DNA of 64,000 nt from Microbulbifer sp. ALW1. Lineage in GTDB: Bacteria; Pseudomonadota; Gammaproteobacteria; Pseudomonadales; Cellvibrionaceae. The notes under the pieces were generated by a model that was given only the letters and a program-made list of their open reading frames with translations, ran no database searches and had not been told where the DNA came from. The position numbers and the translations under genes were made by a program. Every line of letters begins with the position of its first letter. Position 1 is the first letter of the stretch. Positions 1-9,942 of the stretch are shown piece after piece. The stretch covers positions 2,140,501 to 2,204,500 of the forward strand of contig NZ_CP047569.1 in NCBI RefSeq assembly GCF_009903625.1. Direction: 5' to 3'.

Positions 1-514
1 CTTCGACAAAAAAGTCACTGCCCGGGTCATCGCCTTTCTGGTAATTCTGAAACCATTCGTGCTGCGCAGAACAGTGATTGATCACCAGGTCCGCCATCAA
101 GTGAAAATCCGTGCTGATACGGAGGATGTCACTCCAGTCTCCCAGCGGTGGATCCACCTGCTTGTAGGCGGACACGGCAAAGCCATCGTCGCTGGTATAA
201 GGGAAGAACGGCAGTATGTGCACCGTGTTGATCAGCATCGGGAAGTGCGCCTGCAGAAAGTGGTGCAGGGTTTTCAGGGGCGGTTGGTTGTCGCTGAGGA
301 TACTGTTGCCATAGGTGATTACGGCAATGTCGGTCTGGTCCCAGAGATTTTTATGGGCAAGGGGGCTTTGGCAATCATCATCCAGCCGCATGGTGTGGAT
401 GAGAACCAGCGCAATACTCTCAATTTCTTGTTGTGGATAGATGAACGCCAGGTGGTCAATGACTTTCTGGTGCAGTACTTCCTTGATTGGCAAATGTGTA
501 TTTGGTTGACTCAC
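1..514 (-). CDS. GH13 sucrose/glucosylglycerate phosphorylase-like enzyme, N-terminal part (cut by window edge)
   Basis: Reading the minus strand from a GTG at 514 gives 171 codons open to the window edge. Residues about 100-114 (ILPFFPYTSDDGFAV) and 142-147 (DLVINH, GH13 conserved region I) are typical of subfamily GH13_18, which holds sucrose phosphorylase and glucosylglycerate phosphorylase. These retaining phosphorylases release alpha-glucose 1-phosphate from the disaccharide or glucoside. The start follows a purine-rich stretch (GGGGGGGGGAAATT). The next two genes on the same strand look like glucosylglycerate biosynthesis, which argues for glucosylglycerate rather than sucrose as substrate; this is inference. 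About two thirds of the protein, including the catalytic nucleophile region, lies outside the window. Confidence 0.85.
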   Translation of the reverse strand, partial: MSQPNTHLPIKEVLHQKVIDHLAFIYPQQEIESIALVLIHTMRLDDDCQSPLAHKNLWDQTDIAVITYGNSILSDNQPPLKTLHHFLQAHFPMLINTVHILPFFPYTSDDGFAVSAYKQVDPPLGDWSDILRISTDFHLMADLVINHCSAQHEWFQNYQKGDDPGSDFFVE

Positions 515-560
515 AATTTCCCCCCCCGGAATTGACGGAACATTTATTTTTTGGCCGTAA

Positions 561-1784
561 TCAGGCGTTGTACTCTTCGTAGTCTGCTTCTACCGCGTGT
601 TTCAACTGTTTGAGAAAACCCGGTTCCGCACTGGTAATCCGGTTCCAGCTCGGAATAAAGGGGGTTTCCATCGGGTTCTGTAAAAAAGCCTGCCCCGCTT
701 TCACCAGGTTGCTGGCAAAAAGTTCTACGGTCTGCTCTTCCTTGTGAATGTCAAAGTTCAGTCCATTGATGATGGCGTCATTGCGGTAGGTCTCGACAAA
801 ATCCAGTGCTACGCGGAAATAGGTGGCCTTGATACTGCGGAAGGTTTCGGACGAGAACACCGTCCCCTGGGTGGCCAACTTGCGAAAAAACGATTTGGCG
901 ATATCGATCGACATCTTCGACAGGCCGCAATGCTCATCGTCGAAGGATACATTCTGGTGTTTGTGGTCGTAGGCGTGGGCGATATCCACCTGACAAAGAC
1001 GGTTGGTGGAATAGTTACGGTGCATTTCGGAGAGCACGCCAATCTCCAGTCCCCAGTCACTGGGGATGCGCAGGTCGTTGATGACATCGCGCCGGAAAGA
1101 AAACTCACCGGCCAGGGAGTAGCGGAAACTGTCCATGTACTCCAGGTAAGGGGTATGGCCGTAGATTTTTTTCAGGGTGCGGATCAGTGGGGTGACCAGC
1201 AGGCGGCATACGCGGCCGTTGATTTTGCCGTTGGCGACGCGGGAATAATAGCCTTTGCAGAATTCGTAACTGAAGTTGGGGTTGGCCACCGGGTAGAAGA
1301 GTCGGGCCAGCATCATGCGGTCGTAAGTAACGATGTCGCAATCGTGCAGGGCAATGGCTTCACCGCGGCGGGAGGCGAGAATATAGCCGAGGCAATACCA
1401 CACGTTGCGCCCCTTGCCCGCGTCCTTGGGAGCCAGGCCGTCGCGCTGTAACTGCGCGTCCAGCTCGCGCAACCTTGGGCCATCGTTCCAGAGCACGCGC
1501 ACATGTTGCGGCAGTATGCTGAATTGTTTGAGGGCGTCGCGGTACTGGGATTCATTCGCGCGATCAAGGCCAATCACGATTTCGGAAATATAAGGGACTT
1601 CCGCCAGAATTTTCAGGATTTTGGGAAGGGCCTCACCTTCGAGCTCGGAGTAGAGGGATGGGAGCAGCAGAGACATGGGGCGGTGTTTGGAAAAGCGGAT
1701 CAGGTCCGCTTCCATATCTTCCAGGCTGCGGTTGGACAGGTTGTGCAGGGTCGTGATGTCGCCATTCTGAAAAAAGTCGGTCAC
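561..1784 (-). CDS. Glucosyl-3-phosphoglycerate synthase-like glycosyltransferase
   Basis: A 407-aa cytosolic GT-A-fold transferase, probably moving glucose from a nucleotide sugar to 3-phosphoglycerate (GpgS type) as the first step of glucosylglycerate synthesis. Residues 38-75 (SLLLPSLYSE, then EIVIGLDRA) look like the nucleotide-sugar fold, and ALHDCDIVTYD near 145-155 holds the metal-binding DxD (DCD, 148-150). The start is GTG at 1784 with AAGGAAG a few bases upstream. It lies 59 bp after the HAD phosphatase and 46 bp before the GH13 phosphorylase, all on one strand, so a solute operon is likely. A direct glucosylglycerate synthase or a mannosyl-specific enzyme cannot be excluded from sequence alone. 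Confidence 0.85.
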   Translation of the reverse strand: MTDFFQNGDITTLHNLSNRSLEDMEADLIRFSKHRPMSLLLPSLYSELEGEALPKILKILAEVPYISEIVIGLDRANESQYRDALKQFSILPQHVRVLWNDGPRLRELDAQLQRDGLAPKDAGKGRNVWYCLGYILASRRGEAIALHDCDIVTYDRMMLARLFYPVANPNFSYEFCKGYYSRVANGKINGRVCRLLVTPLIRTLKKIYGHTPYLEYMDSFRYSLAGEFSFRRDVINDLRIPSDWGLEIGVLSEMHRNYSTNRLCQVDIAHAYDHKHQNVSFDDEHCGLSKMSIDIAKSFFRKLATQGTVFSSETFRSIKATYFRVALDFVETYRNDAIINGLNFDIHKEEQTVELFASNLVKAGQAFLQNPMETPFIPSWNRITSAEPGFLKQLKHAVEADYEEYNA

Positions 1785-1843
1785 GGTGTGCTTCCTTGTT
1801 TTCTGTCAATGTGAATCTTGGTTTGCCGTTTGCGAGAATCGAG

Positions 1844-2719
1844 TCAGTGAAAATCCGCGGTAAAGATTTCCTGTATTGCTTCTGCCCAGCCCAGGGGCCC
1901 GGTTTCCCGGGTGGTGATCAGTTTTGGGTGGTGCGGCAGGCTCGGCGGTGCGTGGGTCGGTGAGCGCACAACAATGGCAATGTCGGCCACCTTGAGCATG
2001 TCGAGGTCATTGGGGCCGTCGCCACTGGCAATGAGCCGGCAGTCGCGGTCGCTGTAGTGTTGATAGGTTTTCTTGAGCAGCCTGGTGGCCAGCCCTTTAT
2101 CGGTCTGGCCGAGAATATGCAGGAAGCGTCCACCCTGCAGGGTGCTGAATCCCGAGGCATTGGCGCGGGCAATAAAGGCGAGTTTCTGTTGCTCGTCACC
2201 CCGCCATTGCAGAGGTTCGGAATAATCCCGCTGGCACGCCTTTTCGGCTTCTGTACTGCTTAAACCGGTCGCGGCAACAATTTCCTGATTCGTCGCCGCG
2301 GAGAAACTCAGGTAGGGCGCGCCATGTTGTTCACTGTCTTTGCGCAGGAATTCGAGAATGCATTGGCGCGGCGCCCCTGGTTCCAGTATCCAGTAGCCAT
2401 CGTCGTCCCGGGCCATTTCCGGCTTGCGGGGGAAATAGCCTCGGGGAATAAAAATGGCGGAGCCGTTTTCGACGATAAACGGGTGGTGGTTGTGCAGTGC
2501 TTCACGCAGCTCGAGTATTTCGTGCCGGGTTTTACTGCTGTTGAGTATCACTGGAATCCCCTGGGATTCCAGCTGCTGCAAGGTGGCATCTGCGGGCTGG
2601 TGGGAATAACTGAAGTGATCCAGCAGAGTGCCGTCGAGGTCACTGGCGATGAGCCACTGGGTATCGGATTGATCGATCGCTAGGTCCGGTACATTTTTCA
2701 TTATTGATTGCTTGGCCAT
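1844..2719 (-). CDS. HAD-IIB phosphatase, mannosyl/glucosyl-3-phosphoglycerate phosphatase family
   Basis: A 291-aa HAD hydrolase. Motif I is SDLDGTLLDH (about 26-35), motif II is the LNSSKTR stretch, and motif IV is ASGDGPNDLDML (about 237-248). The overall pattern matches the MpgP/YedP family, which removes phosphate from mannosyl- or glucosyl-3-phosphoglycerate. Being next to the GT-A transferase, it probably completes glucosylglycerate synthesis. It is the first gene of the minus-strand run, so the promoter should lie within 2720-2950. A second in-frame ATG (MKNVPD, start near 2701) is an alternative start. Confidence 0.87.
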   Translation of the reverse strand: MAKQSIMKNVPDLAIDQSDTQWLIASDLDGTLLDHFSYSHQPADATLQQLESQGIPVILNSSKTRHEILELREALHNHHPFIVENGSAIFIPRGYFPRKPEMARDDDGYWILEPGAPRQCILEFLRKDSEQHGAPYLSFSAATNQEIVAATGLSSTEAEKACQRDYSEPLQWRGDEQQKLAFIARANASGFSTLQGGRFLHILGQTDKGLATRLLKKTYQHYSDRDCRLIASGDGPNDLDMLKVADIAIVVRSPTHAPPSLPHHPKLITTRETGPLGWAEAIQEIFTADFH

Positions 2720-2950
2720 TTTGCGGTGGCTTGGGCGCTAATCCGGGCACGTTGTCCGGGTTATTTGCATGCGTTATCTGTTGGTGCGGGAAATTCGCAC
2801 TTTTGCACTTTATTGGTGCGATTTTGGCGTGTGCAGCAACACTCGAGTATTGCTTGTTGCATTCTGGCCGCGATATTCCCCGGGCTTCACTATAGCAGTG
2901 CAAGTTAAGGGCCGATTTTTGCGGTGACGTCGCAAAGAGTGTTCTGCGGG
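2720..2950. other. Intergenic region upstream of the solute operon
   Basis: This stretch holds no gene I can support. It separates the HAD phosphatase, whose promoter must lie here on the minus strand, from the sppA terminator. Short open frames run through it on both strands but have no ribosome-binding site or recognisable protein content. Confidence 0.5.
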
Positions 2951-2955
2951 AATAA

Positions 2956-2983
2956 AAAAGGCGACCTGAAGAGGTCGCCTTTT
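2956..2983 (-). terminator. Rho-independent terminator of the sppA operon
   Basis: A 12-bp perfect stem (2956-2967 with 2972-2983) around a 4-nt loop. On the minus strand it is followed by a T-rich run. It sits about 40 bp after the sppA stop, as expected for the end of the arsC-wrbA-DUF2069-sppA transcript. Confidence 0.9.
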
Positions 2984-3024
2984 GAGGGTCTGTTAGAAGA
3001 TCCGTGCGTTGATTGCGCGATACG

Positions 3025-4893
3025 TCAGGGGGCAACGCAGCTCACACAGCGCACGTAAAGCGCGCGGGGGTCCTTAAAGCTTTTCAGCTCCTGTAGTGGC
3101 TGCAGTGCCGGCTGCAGGCTGCTGAACCAGGCGCCGAGCGGTAGGTTCTGCTCGACGCTGGCGGCGATCCGGGCGTCGACATTGTCGGCCAGGGCGCGCA
3201 TCAGCTTTTCACTGGGTGACAACTCGCGCTGGATTTCCAGTACCTCGAAATTGTCCAGCTGGGCGATCTGGGCGGCATCGGCAATGGCATCCTTGAGATT
3301 ACCCAGGTCGTCCACCAGCCCCAGGTCCAGCGCCGCGCGCCCGGTCCAAACCTGGCCCTGGGCAATCTTGTGGACTTCTTCCGGGGTGCTGCTGCGGGCT
3401 TCTGCTACCAAGCGCAGGAATTTGCTGTAGGTGTTTTCTACCCCCTGTTGCAGTATATCGGCGGCGGCTTCCGGCAGGGCGCGATCCAGGCGCATGGTGC
3501 CGGCCAGCTCGGTTGTGCCCACGCCATCGTTGTAGACGCCCAGGTGTTCAAGGGAATCCTCGAAAGTCGGGAAAGCGCCGAACACGCCGATAGAGCCGGT
3601 GATGGTGGAGGGGGAGGCCCAGATTTTGTCGCCACCGGCGGCAATCCAGTAGCCGCCGGAAGCGGCCACGCTACCCATGGAGATGATCACCGGGATACCG
3701 GCCTCGCGGGTGGCGAGCAGTTCCTGGCGGATGGCTTCAGAGGCAAACGCCGAGCCGCCGGGGCTATCAACACGCAATACCAGTGCCTTGATGTTCTTTT
3801 CCCGGGCCTTGGCGATCAGCTGCGAAAGTGTTGTGCTGCCAATCTGTCCAGCGGGCGCTTCGCCATCAACAATGGCTCCGGCGGCACTGATCAGGCCAAT
3901 TTTATCCCGCTGCAAGCGCGGGTCGGGCAAGTTGGTCAGCTTCATATGCCGCAGGTAGTCTAGGGCGTTGATGGCGTTGTACAGGGACTTGTCGGCATCG
4001 CTGGCGCCCACCAGTTCCTGCAGTTCGGCCACGGCGGCGCGGCGGGTCAGCAGTTTGTCGACAAACTTGTTGGCCAATGCCGCTTCGGCCCAGCTGCCAC
4101 CCTCTGCCCGCAGTTTTTGCGGTAATTCGGCAATATAGCTGTCCACCGCGTTGGGGGGCAGGTTGCGCAGCCCGGTAACCTGCTCGGTATATTCGGTCCA
4201 TAGCTGGTGCAACCAGCGCGCATTATTTTCCCGTGAAGCCGGGGACATATCGTCGCGGGTATACGGCTCGATAAAGTCCTTGTAATCACCGACGCGGAAT
4301 ACGTGGAAGTTGACCTTGAGCTTTTCCAGTGCGCTTTTGTAGTAATTGCGATAACTGCCAAAGCCCGTCAGCAGCAGCGACCCCATGGGGTTCAGATACA
4401 CCTTGTCGGCGTAGCTGGCGAGGAAGTACTGCCCCTGGGTGAAGTTGTCGCCGATGGCGTAGACCGGCTTGTCACTGGCCTTGAAGCGCTGTACCGCTTC
4501 ACCCACTTCTTCCAGTTTGCTGAGGCTGGCGCCACCCAGGTGATCCAGCTCCATTACCAGCGCGGTGATACGGTTGTCGTCTGCGGCGCGATCGATGGCG
4601 TCTACCAGATCCTTGACCCGGGTTTCCGGCGGTGTGGCGCGGCCGCCGAGAAACACCGGGATACCGGTGGGTTGGCTCAGTTCGTCAACCAGTGCGCCGC
4701 CGGGGGCCACTTTGAGGGCGGCGCCCTGGGGCACGGTAATACGCTCTTCACCACCGAATATGACGATGCCGATAAACAGCAGCAGCAACAAAAACAGCAG
4801 GTTGGTAAACACCCGGCGCAGCCAGGTAATGGCGCCGCCGATGGCGCTAAAAAATCGGCGCACAGGGCCGCGGTGACGGGTTGCTTCGGTCAA
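3025..4893 (-). CDS. sppA: Signal peptide peptidase SppA, 67K type
   Basis: About 622 aa. It is a membrane-anchored serine protease facing the periplasm that degrades cleaved signal peptides. One N-terminal membrane segment (NLLFLLLLLFIGIVIF) precedes two tandem S49 domains. The general-base lysine region VGDYKDFIEPYTRDDMSP and the nucleophile region GSVAASGGYWIAAGGDK match the Lys/Ser dyad of the E. coli long form. The open frame extends 12 codons further upstream to a TTG at 4929. I prefer the TTG at 4893 because AAGGAG (4902-4907, minus strand) sits 8 nt before it. It is the last gene of a four-gene minus-strand run ending at the 2956-2983 terminator. Confidence 0.95.
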   Translation of the reverse strand: MTEATRHRGPVRRFFSAIGGAITWLRRVFTNLLFLLLLLFIGIVIFGGEERITVPQGAALKVAPGGALVDELSQPTGIPVFLGGRATPPETRVKDLVDAIDRAADDNRITALVMELDHLGGASLSKLEEVGEAVQRFKASDKPVYAIGDNFTQGQYFLASYADKVYLNPMGSLLLTGFGSYRNYYKSALEKLKVNFHVFRVGDYKDFIEPYTRDDMSPASRENNARWLHQLWTEYTEQVTGLRNLPPNAVDSYIAELPQKLRAEGGSWAEAALANKFVDKLLTRRAAVAELQELVGASDADKSLYNAINALDYLRHMKLTNLPDPRLQRDKIGLISAAGAIVDGEAPAGQIGSTTLSQLIAKAREKNIKALVLRVDSPGGSAFASEAIRQELLATREAGIPVIISMGSVAASGGYWIAAGGDKIWASPSTITGSIGVFGAFPTFEDSLEHLGVYNDGVGTTELAGTMRLDRALPEAAADILQQGVENTYSKFLRLVAEARSSTPEEVHKIAQGQVWTGRAALDLGLVDDLGNLKDAIADAAQIAQLDNFEVLEIQRELSPSEKLMRALADNVDARIAASVEQNLPLGAWFSSLQPALQPLQELKSFKDPRALYVRCVSCVAP

Positions 4894-4950
4894 ACCTGAA
4901 ACTCCTTGTGTCGGTCTGTTTCGTCTCAAACGGGTTATGTGGCGGTATCG

Positions 4951-5337
4951 CTACCGGGATTGCGCATTTTGCAACTGAACCTGCCAGCGGCTGGCCATCA
5001 TTGCGGAAACAAACAGGATAAGGCTCAGGGCTGTCAGTACGCCATGTTGCCAGCCGCGTGTAGGCATCATTACATCGACGATACCGGCGGTTATATACAG
5101 CAATAGAATGAAACATAGCCACAGATAACTGCGCTGTTGCTGTTTCAGCATGCCGGGCAGCACCAGCAGCAGAGGAATTGTCTGCAGCAGCCACCACTTC
5201 AGGGAGCCGTCGAGAAACAGGTTCCACACGGCGAACAGTAGCAAAAGTCCACCGTAGCAGACCCAGTTCAGCTTCCTGGCAATTTCCAGCTTGCGCGCGA
5301 CCTGAGCGGTGTCGATGACCTTGGGTTGTTTCGCCAT
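4951..5337 (-). CDS. DUF2069 four-helix membrane protein
   Basis: A small inner-membrane protein of 128 aa. After a polar N-terminus (MAKQPKVIDTAQVARKLEIA) there are four hydrophobic segments: CYGGLLLLFAVWNLFL, WWLLQTIPLLLVLPGML, LWLCFILLLYITAGIV and TALSLILFVSAMMA. This fits DUF2069, a family of unknown function. An upstream frame extension to 5394 exists, but the ATG at 5337 has GGAGAA at good spacing. The start lies 2 bp beyond the stop of the WrbA-like gene, so the two are probably translated from one message. Confidence 0.85.
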   Translation of the reverse strand: MAKQPKVIDTAQVARKLEIARKLNWVCYGGLLLLFAVWNLFLDGSLKWWLLQTIPLLLVLPGMLKQQQRSYLWLCFILLLYITAGIVDVMMPTRGWQHGVLTALSLILFVSAMMASRWQVQLQNAQSR

Positions 5338-5339
5338 AT

Positions 5340-6292
<953 letters not shown>

Positions 6293-6382
6293 CGAAGGGG
6301 TATCCTGTTAAGGTTTGGCGTATTCTAACAGGTGACTGTTGGCCGTCCATGAAGCTGTCTGAATCGTGAACTACGCTGGGGT

Positions 6383-7867
6383 ATGGCGTATTTTTTAGAC
6401 AGAGTGCACGGCGTAATTCACCGGGTTCTGGGGAGAATCCGGCAAACATGGCTATATAACAAACTGAGAAGACCCATGACTGAAATGGTGCACCGCTGGC
6501 GTCGCTTCTTTACTTCATTGTGGACGGTATTCAACGAAAAGAATTGCCGCCAGAATGCCGCCGCGCTGACATATATGACACTCTTCGCCATAGTACCGCT
6601 GGTAACGGTGAGCTATGCCATGCTGTCGCTGTTCCCGGATTTCGCGGGGCTGGAAAGCAAAATCCAGCAGCAGATATTTTCCCACTTCGTGCCCGAGAGC
6701 GGTCGCGAGGTGCAGGAGTACATCAATAATTTCTCGGTGCAGGCCCAGCGTTTGACCGGTGCCGGTATTGCCATACTGCTGCTGACCGCCGGCTTTATGC
6801 TGAAAAATATCGAGTCCACCTTCAATGCGATCTGGGATATTCCCAAGGGACGCAAAGGTGTCTCGAGCTTTCTTCTCTACTGGGCCATCCTGAGCCTGGG
6901 GCCGATATTGCTCGGCGCGGGCATGGCCGCCACCACTTATCTCTTCTCGCAAAAGGTCATTGCCCAGAACGACAGCCTCGGCCTGCTGCCAGTGGTGCTG
7001 CGGGTTCTGCCATTCATTTTTACCGCCATCGCCTTCACCCTGCTGTTTGTGGCGGTACCCAATTGCCGCGTGCCCCTGCGGCACGGTTTTGCCGGAGGCG
7101 TGATCACTGCCATTGCGTTTGAGGCCGCCAAGTACCTGTTCGGTGCCATCGTGTCGCGCAGCTCGGTACAGGCCATTTACGGCGCCTTTGCGTTTGTGCC
7201 GCTGTTCCTGATCTGGATCTACACCCTGTGGATGATCGTGTTGGCAGGTTGCGTGCTGGTGCGGACGTTGTCTGCCTACCACGCGGCGGCTCAGGGGCGC
7301 AATTACTCGGATCTGGTGGCGACCCTGGTATTGATGTCGAAGTTCTTTGGCAATTATCAGAAGGGGTTGCCGGTGAGCGAGCAGGATATTTCCCGCGCCG
7401 GAATACGCCCGGCGCAGTGGCGGCGCATCCGCGAAATCCTGCAGACCAACAAGGTGATTGCGCAGACCGAGCGCAATGATCACGTGCTGGTGCGGGACCT
7501 GGATTCCATTACCCTGAGGCAGATGCTGGACTGGCTGCATCCGGCGCCGGTGCCGGAAGGGGGGCACCGTGAACTGCAGGCGCGCCCCTGGTTCCGCGAA
7601 GTGGATGCGCGCTTCCGCGAGGCGCAGGACTTCTCGCACGCGCATCTTTCCCAGAGCCTCGGGGATCTATTCAGGGACTCTATGGCGAAGGAAATTCTGG
7701 AAAAGTCGGTGGACACTTCGGCTGAAGCCGAAGCCGAAGCCGGTGCGAGTGCAAAAGAATTACCTGCACCGGACAAGGGCAGCAGTGGTGCCAATAATAA
7801 ATCCTCCAGTAAAGGAAGCAGCCGCAATGCCCGCGCCAAATCGTCAAGCCGTACCGCGAACTCCTGA
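6383..7867 (+). CDS. YihY/BrkB-family inner-membrane protein with charged C-terminal tail
   Basis: 494 aa. The core (about residues 40-300) has six hydrophobic segments typical of YihY/BrkB, starting with NAAALTYMTLFAIVPLVTVS and including AIYGAFAFVPLFLIWIYTLW. The function of the family is not settled. Residues 300-420 form a cytosolic domain, and the last 70 are low-complexity (EAEAEAGA, then a Ser/Lys/Asn-rich tail). The start is uncertain: the ATG at 6383 has a weak site, while the in-frame ATG at 6476 (MTEMVHRW) follows GAGAAG and matches the usual family length better at the N-terminus. The 3' end overlaps the next gene by 41 bp. Confidence 0.88.
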   Translation: MAYFLDRVHGVIHRVLGRIRQTWLYNKLRRPMTEMVHRWRRFFTSLWTVFNEKNCRQNAAALTYMTLFAIVPLVTVSYAMLSLFPDFAGLESKIQQQIFSHFVPESGREVQEYINNFSVQAQRLTGAGIAILLLTAGFMLKNIESTFNAIWDIPKGRKGVSSFLLYWAILSLGPILLGAGMAATTYLFSQKVIAQNDSLGLLPVVLRVLPFIFTAIAFTLLFVAVPNCRVPLRHGFAGGVITAIAFEAAKYLFGAIVSRSSVQAIYGAFAFVPLFLIWIYTLWMIVLAGCVLVRTLSAYHAAAQGRNYSDLVATLVLMSKFFGNYQKGLPVSEQDISRAGIRPAQWRRIREILQTNKVIAQTERNDHVLVRDLDSITLRQMLDWLHPAPVPEGGHRELQARPWFREVDARFREAQDFSHAHLSQSLGDLFRDSMAKEILEKSVDTSAEAEAEAGASAKELPAPDKGSSGANNKSSSKGSSRNARAKSSSRTANS

Positions 7868-8324
7868 GCGACGTTTACTCGCCTTCTTGCTGTCGTTCAG
7901 CGCACTGCTGTTTCTTGGTTGTGAAGGTTCCAGTGGCGGCCTGCGCTCCCTCGATGGTGAGCGGCTTGATACCGAAGGTAAGATACTGCTGGTGAACTAC
8001 TGGGCCGAGTGGTGTGCCCCCTGTCGGGAAGAGATCCCGGAACTGAACGCTTTTTACCAGGCGCACAAAGACGATGTGCTGGTTCTGGGGATCAATTTTG
8101 ATCAGTTGCCCGCGGAGCAGGTCGCAGAGCAGGCGCGAAAATTCGGTATCGCGTTTCCGCTGTTGGCCTCAGCCCCGGAAGGGCGCTGGGGGCAGACGGT
8201 GCCACAGGTGCTGCCTTCCACCTTTATCATCGATGCCAGCGGCCAGTGGCAGCGGACTCTGGTGGGCCCGCAGACATCCGCTTCTCTCGCCGATGCCGTG
8301 GCGTCAGTTGTCAAACACCCCTAG
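7827..8324 (+). CDS. TlpA/ResA-like thioredoxin lipoprotein
   Basis: 165 aa. An N-terminal signal segment ends in the lipobox LFLGC (lipidated Cys 32). The thioredoxin-like domain carries WCAPC (Cys 63 and Cys 66) and the cis-Pro loop VLPSTFIID. It probably works as a membrane-anchored periplasmic thiol-disulfide reductase. The frame is open far upstream inside the BrkB gene; the ATG at 7827 is chosen because AGGAAG precedes it and the signal peptide begins there. Its start therefore lies 41 bp inside the BrkB reading frame, in another frame, suggesting coupled translation. Confidence 0.9.
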   Translation: MPAPNRQAVPRTPERRLLAFLLSFSALLFLGCEGSSGGLRSLDGERLDTEGKILLVNYWAEWCAPCREEIPELNAFYQAHKDDVLVLGINFDQLPAEQVAEQARKFGIAFPLLASAPEGRWGQTVPQVLPSTFIIDASGQWQRTLVGPQTSASLADAVASVVKHP

Positions 8325-8444
8325 CGGGGCTGTGATCTGCTTCTAGGGGTATAACCAAACTGTCTTTAAGGGAAATGTGCGCCAACTGATAGGATGCGTG
8401 CAAATTTTTACCGGCAAAATTTGTAAATCGGGACTTAAAAACCC

Positions 8445-9833
8445 ATGCAATTGAGTGCAGTGATTCTCCTGGCAGTCTATCTCCTTCTGATCTGGCCACT
8501 GGCGCGTTGGCACCGCAGCCGCAACTCCCTGGCGCCGGCGGTGTTCGCCGGCCTGTTGTTGGGGGTGTTACTGGGTGGCTTTATGCACCTGGCGGAAGGC
8601 TGGGGTGTGAATGTGCCCTGGGTGCTGGACTGGGTGGGATTGATTGGTGAGGGCTACGTCAACCTGCTGCACCTGCTGGTCATGCCACTGGTGCTTATCT
8701 CGATCCTCGCGGCGGTAGTAAAGGTCAGCAATACCCGCTCGCTGGGTAAGATCAGTGTTTCTGTACTGGCAGTATTGCTCGGCACCACGGCCATCGCGGC
8801 ATTGATCGGCGTGCTGATCGCACACCTGTTCGGGTTGTCTGCGGAGGGGCTGGTGGAGGGCGCCCGGGAGGCCGCGCGGGTAGAAGTGCTCAATGAGCGC
8901 ATAGGCCGGGTCAGCGGCCTCAGTATTCCGGAAATTCTCACCTCATTTATCCCGCGCAATATCTTTGCAGACCTCGCCGGCCAGCGCGATACCTCGGTGA
9001 TTGCGGTGGTGATATTTGCCGTGTTACTGGGGTTGGCTGCGCTGGCGGTGCGCCGGGAAAATCCGGAGCAGGGTGCTGCCATTGAGCAGTTTGTCTCCGT
9101 GGCCCAGGCCTGGGTGATGAAATTGGTGCGCCTGATTATGGCGTTTACCCCCTACGGGGTAATGGCTCTGGTGACCGCACTGATTGCCAAGTCCAGCTGG
9201 GCGGATATCTTCAACCTGTTCAATTTTGTCGCCGCCTCGTTTGTGGCCATCGCGCTGATGTTTGTGGTGCACGCGTTGCTGTTGCTGGTCAATGGCATCA
9301 GCCCGCTGCATTATTTTGCCAAGGTGTGGCCGGTGCTGGTGTTTGCCTTCAGCTCGCGCTCCAGTGCCGCGACGATTCCGCTGAATGTGGAAACCCAGAT
9401 TGACGAGCTGAAGAACTCCCCGGCGATTGCCAACTTCTCTGCTTCCTTCGGTGCCACCATCGGCCAGAACGGCTGCGCCGGCATTTACCCGGCGATGCTG
9501 GCGGTGATGGTGGCAGTGCCCCTGGGGATCAATGTCTTCGATCCGGTGTGGTTGACCTCCCTGATCGCAGTGATCGTGATCAGCTCCTTCGGTATCGCCG
9601 GTGTTGGCGGCGGCGCCACCTTTGCTGCGCTGGTGGTATTGCCGGCCATGGGGCTGCCGGTACAGATTGCCGCGCTGCTGATCTCGGTGGAACCGCTCAT
9701 TGATATGGCGCGCACCGCGCTGAATGTGAATGGTGCCATGACCGCCGGTACCCTGACCCAGCGCTGGCTGGGCGGCAGCCGGGGGGAAGGTAGCGATACC
9801 GGTGATAATAACGAGTCTGCAGAGGCCGCCTGA
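8445..9833 (+). CDS. tcyP: L-cystine / dicarboxylate:cation symporter, TcyP type
   Basis: 462 aa, the length of E. coli TcyP (YdjN). It is a DAACS-family secondary transporter with multiple membrane segments. The serine-rich re-entrant loop FSSRSSAATIPLN and the GATIGQNGCAGIYPAMLA block are conserved in the TcyP branch. It likely imports L-cystine with cations; substrate assignment is by family only. It stands alone, 120 bp after the thioredoxin lipoprotein. The two could share a link to thiol metabolism, but that is speculation. Confidence 0.88.
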   Translation: MQLSAVILLAVYLLLIWPLARWHRSRNSLAPAVFAGLLLGVLLGGFMHLAEGWGVNVPWVLDWVGLIGEGYVNLLHLLVMPLVLISILAAVVKVSNTRSLGKISVSVLAVLLGTTAIAALIGVLIAHLFGLSAEGLVEGAREAARVEVLNERIGRVSGLSIPEILTSFIPRNIFADLAGQRDTSVIAVVIFAVLLGLAALAVRRENPEQGAAIEQFVSVAQAWVMKLVRLIMAFTPYGVMALVTALIAKSSWADIFNLFNFVAASFVAIALMFVVHALLLLVNGISPLHYFAKVWPVLVFAFSSRSSAATIPLNVETQIDELKNSPAIANFSASFGATIGQNGCAGIYPAMLAVMVAVPLGINVFDPVWLTSLIAVIVISSFGIAGVGGGATFAALVVLPAMGLPVQIAALLISVEPLIDMARTALNVNGAMTAGTLTQRWLGGSRGEGSDTGDNNESAEAA

Positions 9834-9942
9834 CGGCCCTGATTGAGCGTGACCGTATTGATTAATGCGGTCTACCTGTGTCGGGCTTCGTATCTCATAC
9901 CCTGAGTCTCATAACCTGCATTTCAAAAAAAGTTCCACAGAG

